A stretch of 64,000 nt of DNA from Serratia sp. PL17. Its GTDB lineage: Bacteria > Pseudomonadota > Gammaproteobacteria > Enterobacterales > Enterobacteriaceae. The notes under the pieces are model-generated. The model searched no databases and was not told the DNA's origin. It saw only the letters and a list, made by a program, of their open reading frames with translations. The position numbers and the translations under genes are program-made. Positions 57,941 through 64,000 of the stretch are shown here, piece by piece (within the stretch, counting starts at the first letter, position 1; every line of letters begins with the position of its first letter). Location of the stretch: positions 186,001 to 250,000 of the forward strand of contig NZ_JAFIBY010000006.1 of assembly GCF_017832355.1 (NCBI RefSeq), written 5' to 3'.

Positions 57941-57954
57941 TGGAACCGGTACCA
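57941..57954. promoter_or_regulatory. PtxS-type operator
   Basis: TGGAACCGGTACCA is a near-perfect palindrome centred on ACCGGT and agrees with the Pseudomonas PtxS operator TGAAACCGGTTTCA at 11 of 14 positions. It lies between ptxS and kguE, 57 bp before kguE. Confidence 0.65.
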
Positions 57955-58010
57955 TTTAACGTGTAGTTAACAGCAGCGGTGGGAATAACGCCACCTCAGG
58001 AGCACAAAAG

Positions 58011-58763
58011 ATGACAAGAGAAATTATCGTGGTGACCGGTGCCTACGGCACCGATACCGTCCGGCAGCTCGGCGGCCAAAGCGCTTTATTGCCCATTATT
58101 GCCGATGCCGATGCCGACGGCGTCGAGATCCGCCGTGAACTGTTTTCTGAACAGGAATTGCAAAGCCTGCCAGCGCTGGCCAAGGCCATCGAACAACACC
58201 AGCTGTTCGCCGTTTATTCCGCACCTGAAGCCCTGTTTACTCCGCAGCACCAGCTGAATCCTAACTTGCCGGCACTGCTGGCAGAAGCCCAAATCCTGAA
58301 TGCACGTCAGTTAAAATTATCGTTGGGCCACTACCAACCGGGCTTCGATTTTACTGAACTGAAAGTGGCGCTGGAACAGCATCCGGTCAGCCTGGTGGTA
58401 GAAAATGACCAAACCCCTGACTGCGGCATTTTGTCGCAGCTCAATGCCTTTTTCCACGCTGCGGAAGATAACCGTCTGCCTGTCAGCATGACGTTCGATA
58501 TGGCCAACTGGCTCTGGGTGGGGCAAGACGCCTTCGCCGCTGCCGAACGCCTGGCGCGCCACGTCAGCTATGTCCACGTTAAGGCTGCAACCCATGGCCA
58601 ACGCGGTTGGCGAGCCGTCGCGCTGGACGACAGCGATGGGAGTTGGCGCGATCTGCTGACCCGTTTGCCGCTGGATGCACCCCGCGGCATTGAATTCCCG
58701 TTGCAAGGCGACAACCTGGAAGAGGTCACCCGCTACTACGTTAACCTTCTGCGTGCGGAGTAA
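58011..58763 (+). CDS. kguE: KguE, TIM-barrel (xylose isomerase-like) protein of 2-ketogluconate utilization
   Basis: A 250-residue TIM-barrel protein of the sugar phosphate isomerase/epimerase family, recognizable by the acidic metal-site strands (ALLVVENDQTPDCG; SMTFDMANWLWVG; SYVHVKAATHG; RGIEFPLQGD). In Pseudomonas, kguE is the first gene of kguEKTD; its exact reaction is not established. AGGAG lies 9 bases before the ATG. It is 5 bp from kguK, so the two are cotranscribed. Confidence 0.85.
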   Translation: MTREIIVVTGAYGTDTVRQLGGQSALLPIIADADADGVEIRRELFSEQELQSLPALAKAIEQHQLFAVYSAPEALFTPQHQLNPNLPALLAEAQILNARQLKLSLGHYQPGFDFTELKVALEQHPVSLVVENDQTPDCGILSQLNAFFHAAEDNRLPVSMTFDMANWLWVGQDAFAAAERLARHVSYVHVKAATHGQRGWRAVALDDSDGSWRDLLTRLPLDAPRGIEFPLQGDNLEEVTRYYVNLLRAE

Positions 58764-58768
58764 ACATC

Positions 58769-59728
58769 ATGACCATGCTAGCAACTGCACATAACGGGCC
58801 ATTGGATGTCGTCACCTTGGGTGAAGCCATGGCGATGTTCGTGGCAACACAAACCGGGGATCTGGCGGATGTAGAAACCTTCACCAAACGCATTGCAGGG
58901 GCCGAGCTGAATGTGGCGATCGGCCTTGCACGCCTGGGGTTGAACGTCGGTTGGGTCAGCCGGGTGGGCAACGATACTTTCGGTCGTTTCACCCTGCAAC
59001 AGCTCAAAAAAGAAGGCATTAACGCGCAACAGGTCACGGTAGATGGCAATTACCCGACCGGTTTTCAGATCAAATCTAAAACCACGGATGGTACCGATCC
59101 CAGTGTGGAGTATTTCCGCAAAGGCTCGGCAGCCAGCCACCTATCAGTCGACGATTTCAACCGCGATTATTTCGGCTCCGCACGCCATCTGCACTTGAGC
59201 GGCGTTGCAGCAGCCCTGTCCGGCCAATCGTTGGCGCTGTGTCACCATGCCGCCCGAGAAATGCGCGCCATGGGAAAAACCATTTCATTTGACCCGAATC
59301 TGCGCCCGGTGCTGTGGTCCAGCCAGCAGGTGATGATCGAGCAATTGAATAAACTGGCGTTTGCCGCCGACTGGGTGTTGCCGGGGCTGAAAGAAGGACA
59401 AATCCTCACGGGCCAATCAACACCAGAAGGCATCGCCGATTTTTACCTGGAGCGTGGTGTGCAGGCAGTGATCATCAAAACCGGTCCAGAGGGCGCCTGG
59501 TTTAAAACTGCAGCAGGCGATCAGGCGGCGGTCGCCGCAATCAAAGTCAACAACGTGGTGGATACCGTGGGGGCGGGAGACGGTTTTGCCGTCGGCACGA
59601 TCAGCGCCCTGCTGGAAGGCAAAACGCTGAAACAAGCGGTACAACGCGGCAATAAAATCGGCTCGCTGGCGATCCAGGCCATCGGCGACAGCGAAGGGCT
59701 ACCGACCCGCGCGGCATTGGCCGAATAA
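58769..59728 (+). CDS. kguK: 2-ketogluconate kinase
   Basis: A 319-residue PfkB/ribokinase-family kinase with the N-terminal signature GAELNVAIGLARLGLNVGWVSRVGNDTFG and the C-terminal catalytic motif DTVGAGDGFAVG, whose Asp is the base. In the kgu pathway it makes 2-keto-6-phosphogluconate. A second in-frame ATG at codon 3 is possible. It lies 5 bp after kguE. Confidence 0.88.
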   Translation: MTMLATAHNGPLDVVTLGEAMAMFVATQTGDLADVETFTKRIAGAELNVAIGLARLGLNVGWVSRVGNDTFGRFTLQQLKKEGINAQQVTVDGNYPTGFQIKSKTTDGTDPSVEYFRKGSAASHLSVDDFNRDYFGSARHLHLSGVAAALSGQSLALCHHAAREMRAMGKTISFDPNLRPVLWSSQQVMIEQLNKLAFAADWVLPGLKEGQILTGQSTPEGIADFYLERGVQAVIIKTGPEGAWFKTAAGDQAAVAAIKVNNVVDTVGAGDGFAVGTISALLEGKTLKQAVQRGNKIGSLAIQAIGDSEGLPTRAALAE

Positions 59729-60000
59729 ATATACCCGTCATGCTTCAAGCTGCAGGTGAGTGCTCTTGCCCTGCCTGCAACTCGAATGATTTAGGGTAAT
59801 AACAAACATAATCGGTAAACAGACTTCTCCTTATGACGTGTACCTCTGGCCCTACAACCAGATTGCGTTGGGAGATAACGATACCCAGTGACTTTCATGC
59901 TGCAATCCGTTCGCTTACCCCAGACGCTGAATTAAGCCACAGGGATGGGCAAACGCAGTCAACAGCGCTGCAGCGTAAAAGACGACGGGAATACGACACC
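59728..60000. repeat. intergenic repeats, family 1 (copies D and E)
   Basis: Copy D begins TATACCCGTCATGCTTCAAG and ends ACTCGAATGATTTAGGGTAA (to about 59802). Copy E is partial and ends GCAGTCAACAGCGCTGCAGCGT...GACGACGGGAATACG near 59996. Both lie within the operon between kguK and kguT, so they would be transcribed and may reduce downstream expression or act as hairpins. Confidence 0.6.
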
Positions 60001-60017
60001 ACTGAAGGAATCTGAAC

Positions 60018-61286
60018 ATGAACAAAGCGACTATCGCGGCTAAACGCTGGTGGTACATCATGCCCATCGTGTTTATCACCTACAGCCTGGCCTATCTCGA
60101 CCGAGCCAATTTTAGCTTTGCCTCCGCTGCCGGCATCAATGACGATCTGGGTATCACCAAAGGCATGTCGTCATTGCTGGGCGCCTTGTTTTTCCTCGGC
60201 TATTTCTTTTTCCAGATCCCTGGCGCAATTTATGCCGAACGCCGTAGCGTTAAAAAACTGATCTTCTGGTGTCTGATCCTGTGGGGGGCTTGTGCCTCCC
60301 TGACCGGCATGGTCAGCAATATCCCAATGCTGGCTGCGATCCGTTTTATTCTCGGCGTGGTAGAAGCCGCCGTGATGCCGGCGATGCTGATTTATATCAG
60401 TAACTGGTTCACTAAATCAGAACGTTCACGTGCCAATACCTTCCTGATCCTCGGCAACCCAGTAACCGTGCTGTGGATGTCCGTCGTTTCCGGCTACCTG
60501 ATCCACGCCTACGGCTGGCGTGAAATGTTCATCTTCGAAGGCATTCCTGCGGTTATTTGGGCCTTCTGCTGGTGGGTGTTGGCTAAAGACAAACCAGCAC
60601 AGGCCAATTGGCTGAGTGATGACGAAAAGCTGGCCTTGCAGCAACAATTGGCAGAAGAACAAAAAGGCATTAAAGCGGTGCGTAATTACAGCGAAGCCTT
60701 CCGCTCACGCAACGTGATCTTGCTGTGCGTTCAATATTTTGCCTGGAGTATCGGCGTATACGGCTTTGTGCTGTGGTTGCCCTCCATCCTGCGCAGTGGC
60801 ATGCAGATGGGAATGGTGGAGGCCGGTTGGCTATCCGCGGTACCTTATCTGGCAGCGACTATCGCCATGATCCTGGTGTCCTGGGCTTCCGACAAAATGC
60901 AAAACCGTAAGCTGTTCGTCTGGCCGCTGCTGTTGATTGGTGCGCTGGCTTTCTTCGGCTCTTACGCCGTCGGTGCCAACCATTTCTGGATCTCTTATAC
61001 CTTGCTGGTCATTGCCGGTGCGGCCATGTACGCCCCTTACGGGCCGTTCTTCGCTATCATTCCTGAGATGTTGCCGAAAAACGTTGCCGGTGGCGCTATG
61101 GCGCTGATCAACAGCATGGGGGCACTGGGTTCTTTCTTCGGTTCCTGGTTCGTCGGTTACCTGAACGGTGCGACCGGCAGCCCGGCGGCCTCCTATATGT
61201 TTATGGCCATTGCCCTGTTGGTGGCGGTCGTGCTGACGCTGGTCGTCAAGCCGGCTCGTAACGAGGCCCAACCGCAATTGGCGTAG
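60018..61286 (+). CDS. kguT: 2-ketogluconate MFS transporter
   Basis: A 422-residue major facilitator of the anion:cation symporter (phthalate/hexuronate) branch, with 12 hydrophobic segments. Typical segments are ITYSLAYLDRANFSFASAAG near the N-terminus, motif A-like YAERRSVKKLIF, and GVVEAAVMPAMLIYISNWF. It is predicted to import 2-ketogluconate with protons. AAGGAA lies 9 bases before the ATG. The repeats upstream and a perfect hairpin downstream may modulate its expression. Confidence 0.88.
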   Translation: MNKATIAAKRWWYIMPIVFITYSLAYLDRANFSFASAAGINDDLGITKGMSSLLGALFFLGYFFFQIPGAIYAERRSVKKLIFWCLILWGACASLTGMVSNIPMLAAIRFILGVVEAAVMPAMLIYISNWFTKSERSRANTFLILGNPVTVLWMSVVSGYLIHAYGWREMFIFEGIPAVIWAFCWWVLAKDKPAQANWLSDDEKLALQQQLAEEQKGIKAVRNYSEAFRSRNVILLCVQYFAWSIGVYGFVLWLPSILRSGMQMGMVEAGWLSAVPYLAATIAMILVSWASDKMQNRKLFVWPLLLIGALAFFGSYAVGANHFWISYTLLVIAGAAMYAPYGPFFAIIPEMLPKNVAGGAMALINSMGALGSFFGSWFVGYLNGATGSPAASYMFMAIALLVAVVLTLVVKPARNEAQPQLA

Positions 61287-61315
61287 TCTCGTTATAATTT
61301 ACTTTCTGTTGAACA

Positions 61316-61386
61316 AACCCAATGGATTTCAGGCTGCAGCCGGTGTTTAAAGCCAACAACGCTGCAGCCTGAAAGACGGAGGGTAC
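61316..61386. repeat. intergenic repeat, family 1 (copy F), with perfect hairpin
   Basis: TTTCAGGCTGCAGC (61327-61340) and GCTGCAGCCTGAAA (61361-61374) are a perfect 14-bp inverted repeat with a 20-base loop, within sequence resembling family 1 ends (CAGCC...GACGGAGGGTAC). It lies between kguT and ghrB. Confidence 0.7.
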
Positions 61387-61400
61387 TGCTGGAGTTCGTG

Positions 61401-62378
61401 ATGAAGCCTTCTATCGTGTTGTACAAAAGCATTCCCACCGATCTGCGTGAACGACTGGAACAGCACTTCACTGTGCATGCCTTTGATGGCCTGAACCCGG
61501 ATAACCGCGATGCACTGCGCCAAGCATTGCAACAAGCGGAAGGGATTATCGGTTCCGGCGGCAAAATTGATGAGGCCTTCCTGCAGCAGGCACCCAAACT
61601 GCGTGCGGCCTCAACCATTTCCGTCGGTTACGATAACTTTGACGTTGATGCACTGAACGCCCATCACGTCTTGCTGATGCATACCCCTACCGTACTCACC
61701 GAAACCGTCGCCGACACCATCATGAGCTTGGTACTGGCGACAGCACGCCGAGTCGTGGAAGTGGCAGAGCGAGTAAAAGCCGGCGAATGGCAAGGCAGCA
61801 TCGGTACAGATTGGTTTGGTGTCGACGTACACCATAAAACTATCGGCATCCTTGGTATGGGCCGTATCGGCCTGGCGCTGGCACAACGTGCACACTTCGG
61901 TTTTGGTATGCCGGTGCTGTATAACGCGCGCCGCACGCATGAGGAGGCAGAGCAACGCTTTAACGCCCGCCGTTGCGATCTCGATACGCTGTTGGCCGAG
62001 TCTGATTTCATCTGTATTACACTGCCGCTGACCGATGAAACCTTCCATATGATCAGCCGTGATCAATTAGCGAAGATGAAAAAAAGCGGCATTCTGATCA
62101 ATGCTGGCCGTGGCCCCGTCGTGGACGAAGCCGCGCTGATCGAAGCGCTGCAAAATGGCACCATCCACGCCGCCGGGCTGGATGTATTCGAAAAAGAGCC
62201 ATTGCCGGTGTCATCACCGCTGCTGACGCTGCCAAACGTGGTGGCACTGCCGCATATTGGGTCCGCGACCCATGAAACCCGCTACGGCATGGCCGCCTGC
62301 GCCGTGGACAACCTGATAGCCGCATTAACCGGCACGGTAACTGAAAACTGCGTTAACCCGCAGCTGTTGAAAAAATAG
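61401..62378 (+). CDS. ghrB: 2-ketoaldonate/glyoxylate reductase GhrB (KguD)
   Basis: A 325-residue D-2-hydroxyacid dehydrogenase. It aligns with E. coli GhrB (YiaE) along nearly its whole length: [46 protein letters not shown], the dinucleotide motif [18 protein letters not shown] and the catalytic His in [21 protein letters not shown]. GhrB reduces glyoxylate, hydroxypyruvate and 2-ketogluconate; in a kgu operon the same family (KguD) reduces 2-keto-6-phosphogluconate to 6-phosphogluconate. The ATG at 61401 has GGAG 6 bases upstream; an in-frame GTG directly before it (61398) is less likely. Its position next to the yiaD region indicates the ghrB orthologue. Confidence 0.9.
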   Translation: MKPSIVLYKSIPTDLRERLEQHFTVHAFDGLNPDNRDALRQALQQAEGIIGSGGKIDEAFLQQAPKLRAASTISVGYDNFDVDALNAHHVLLMHTPTVLTETVADTIMSLVLATARRVVEVAERVKAGEWQGSIGTDWFGVDVHHKTIGILGMGRIGLALAQRAHFGFGMPVLYNARRTHEEAEQRFNARRCDLDTLLAESDFICITLPLTDETFHMISRDQLAKMKKSGILINAGRGPVVDEAALIEALQNGTIHAAGLDVFEKEPLPVSSPLLTLPNVVALPHIGSATHETRYGMAACAVDNLIAALTGTVTENCVNPQLLKK

Positions 62379-62385
62379 TGTTAAC

Positions 62386-62420
62386 GGGCGGGCGTTTTCC
62401 CGCCCCTCTCTTTTTCTTAT
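62386..62420 (+). terminator. terminator of the kgu operon
   Basis: GGGCGGG (62386-62392), loop CGTTTT, CCCGCCC (62399-62405), then a pyrimidine-rich run with TTTTTCTT. Confidence 0.8.
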
Positions 62421-62432
62421 ATCCCCCCACCT

Positions 62433-62465
62433 TCTCCTCCCCGAAAATCTCTCGCTGGGATGAGG
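62433..62465. promoter_or_regulatory. two MalT-box-like sites upstream of malS
   Basis: On the minus strand GGGGAGGAGA (62433-62442) and on the plus strand TGGGATGAGG (62456-62465) each match the MalT box GGGGA(T/G)GAGG at 9 of 10 positions. They lie 75-105 bp before the malS start, in opposite orientations. Confidence 0.6.
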
Positions 62466-62538
62466 CGATTTATTCGTCACTTGTCACACTGGGCATTACC
62501 CTACAAAAAAACGCTTCCTGCCACGCGTACGGAGAGCT

Positions 62539-64000
62539 ATGAAAAATTTAACCCTGCCCCTGTTGATGCTGCTGTCACCGCCCGCAATGGCAAGCTGGAC
62601 GCTGCAAAGCTTCCCGACGTTTGGTGAATCCACCAGTGGCTTATTCACCAGCCACGCCACGCTGGCCAAAGGCGAGCTGCCGCTGAAGATTTATCAGGAT
62701 CAGCAGTGCTGGCAGCCCACCGAGCCGGTGAAACTGAATCAAACCCTGTCGCTTCAGCCTTGCAGCGATAACCCACCGGCCACCTGGCGGTTGTTCCGCG
62801 CCGGGGAATACCAGGTGCGTGTCGACACCCGCAGCGGCACTCCGACGCTACAACTCAGTCTAAAAACCGCACCGGAAACCACGACCGCTGCAATCGCGCG
62901 TACCTGTCAACGTTGGGACGGCAAACCCGTCACCCTTGACGTAACGGCAACCTTTGCCGAAGGCGAGTCGGTGCGTGATTTCTATTCAGGCCAAACGGCA
63001 AAGGTCAACCAAGGCAAAATCACCCTGCTGCCCGCCGCCAACAGCGGGGGATTGCTGTTGCTGGAGTCTGCCGGCAGCGAGAAGCCTGCACCTTTCAACT
63101 GGCACAACGCCACGGTCTATTTCGCCCTCACCGATCGCTTTAACAACGGCAACCCTGCCAACGACCACAGCTACGGCCGTCGCAGTGACGGCATGCAGGA
63201 AATCGGCACCTTTCACGGCGGCGATCTGGCTGGCCTGACGCAAAAACTGGATTACCTGCAACAACTCGGCGTCAACGCGCTGTGGATCAGTTCGCCGTTA
63301 GAGCAGATCCACGGTTGGGTTGGCGGCGGCACCAAGGGCGACTTCCCGCATTACGCCTATCACGGCTACTATGCGCTGGATTGGACACGACTCGATGCCA
63401 ACATGGGCAGCGAACAAGACCTGCGTACTCTCGTTGAGCAGGCTCACCAACGGGGTATTCGTATCCTGTTTGATGTGGTGGTGAATCATGTCGGTTATGC
63501 CACGTTAGCGGACATGCAAACCTTCCAGTTCGGTTCGCTGTATCTGAAGGGGACAGAGATTGAAAAAACGCTGGGCAAGAATTGGGGGGACTGGCGACCC
63601 GGTGCAGGGCAGAACTGGCACAGTTTCAACGATTATATCAACTTCAGCGACAAGGCCGGCTGGAGCCAATGGTGGGGCAAAAATTGGATCCGTACCGATA
63701 TCGGCGACTATGACTCGCCGGGTTACGACGATCTTACCCTGTCGCTGGCCTTCCTCCCGGACATCAAAACTGAAGCGCCCGGAGCCAGCGGTTTACCGCT
63801 GTTTTATCGCCATAAACCTGATACTGCCGCACGGGATATTCCCGGTGCCACCCCCCGCGACTACTTGACCATTTGGCTTAGCCAATGGGTACGTGACTAC
63901 GGCATCGACGGCTTTCGCGTCGATACGGCCAAGCACGTGGAGAAACCCACGCTGGCGCTGCTGAAACAACGCGCCACGGCAGCGCTGGCTGAGTGGAAAA
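62539..64000 (+). CDS. malS: periplasmic alpha-amylase MalS, C-terminus beyond the window
   Basis: The frame is open from ATG 62539 (GGAG 4-8 bases upstream) to the right edge: 487 codons of an expected 676 or so. A signal peptide (start MKNLTLPLLMLLSPPAMA, cleavage before SW) precedes an N-terminal beta domain and a GH13 barrel: YFALTDRFNNGNPANDHSYG, the first conserved region DVVVNHVGY, and GIDGFRVDTAKHVEKPTLAL with the catalytic Asp. It degrades maltodextrins in the periplasm. Two MalT-box-like sites lie upstream. It is neither overlapping nor cotranscribed with ghrB; a terminator lies between. Confidence 0.93.
   Translation, partial: MKNLTLPLLMLLSPPAMASWTLQSFPTFGESTSGLFTSHATLAKGELPLKIYQDQQCWQPTEPVKLNQTLSLQPCSDNPPATWRLFRAGEYQVRVDTRSGTPTLQLSLKTAPETTTAAIARTCQRWDGKPVTLDVTATFAEGESVRDFYSGQTAKVNQGKITLLPAANSGGLLLLESAGSEKPAPFNWHNATVYFALTDRFNNGNPANDHSYGRRSDGMQEIGTFHGGDLAGLTQKLDYLQQLGVNALWISSPLEQIHGWVGGGTKGDFPHYAYHGYYALDWTRLDANMGSEQDLRTLVEQAHQRGIRILFDVVVNHVGYATLADMQTFQFGSLYLKGTEIEKTLGKNWGDWRPGAGQNWHSFNDYINFSDKAGWSQWWGKNWIRTDIGDYDSPGYDDLTLSLAFLPDIKTEAPGASGLPLFYRHKPDTAARDIPGATPRDYLTIWLSQWVRDYGIDGFRVDTAKHVEKPTLALLKQRATAALAEWK

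Overview
The window is chromosomal DNA of an enterobacterium, most likely a Serratia (proteamaculans/liquefaciens/plymuthica type). The evidence is GC-rich enterobacterial codon use, a gene order that mixes familiar Escherichia coli neighbourhoods (xylAB/xylFGH-xylR, yibF-selA-selB, fdhD/fdoGHI-fdhE, mtlA-mtlD-mltR, glyQ-glyS, tag-yiaC, yiaD...ghrB, malS) with non-E. coli insertions, and many copies of intergenic repeats of a kind I associate with Serratia and Yersinia. The genus is inferred, not proven.

Layout. 1-4917 is an AT-rich accessory segment ending at the 3' end of the selenocysteine tRNA gene selC. It holds the start of a type 1-like fimbrial operon (fimA, start of fimI), a ~300-bp fimS-like invertible promoter element bounded by a perfect 17-bp inverted repeat, two divergent FimB/FimE-type recombinase genes, a long AT-rich gap, a decayed IS3-family transposase, and a 35-codon integrase remnant beside selC. 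This looks like a worn genomic island at selC. 5.1-8.7 kb: phytase-like esterase, CynX/NimT-type MFS transporter and LysR regulator. 8.8-17.2 kb: complete xylose regulon. 17.4-20.4 kb: a small catabolic cluster (exported amidohydrolase, isochorismatase-type hydrolase, GlxA-type regulator) of unknown substrate. 20.4-22.9 kb: wecH and mdfA. 22.9-34.3 kb: selenocysteine insertion genes (selB, selA), yibF, a DcrB-like lipoprotein, and the aerobic formate dehydrogenase genes fdhE-fdoI-fdoH-fdoG plus fdhD; fdoG has an in-frame UGA at codon 196. 34.4-38.8 kb: sodA with a Fur box, a chemoreceptor, yiiM, a methyltransferase. 38.9-45.8 kb: yibL, a MocR-like regulator divergent from a LysE-family exporter, and the mannitol operon with four CRP-like sites upstream of mtlA. 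45.9-51.1 kb: yiaF, a Fic protein, glyS-glyQ. 51.1-55.7 kb: a LuxR-type quorum-sensing receptor without an adjacent synthase, a GDSL autotransporter esterase, tag-yiaC. 56.0-62.4 kb: yiaD, then ptxS-kguE-kguK-kguT placed before ghrB, forming a 2-ketogluconate catabolic unit with a PtxS-type operator. 62.5-64 kb: malS, cut by the window end, with two MalT-box-like sequences.

How the genes work together. Three systems depend on each other: selC, selA and selB provide the machinery to read UGA as selenocysteine, and fdoG is the local gene that needs it, with fdhD and fdhE as maturation factors. The carbohydrate blocks (xylose, mannitol, 2-ketogluconate, starch/maltodextrin) each have a recognizable local or global regulator site. 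The fim segment is the most dynamic part of the window: it carries both the DNA switch and the recombinases likely to flip it.
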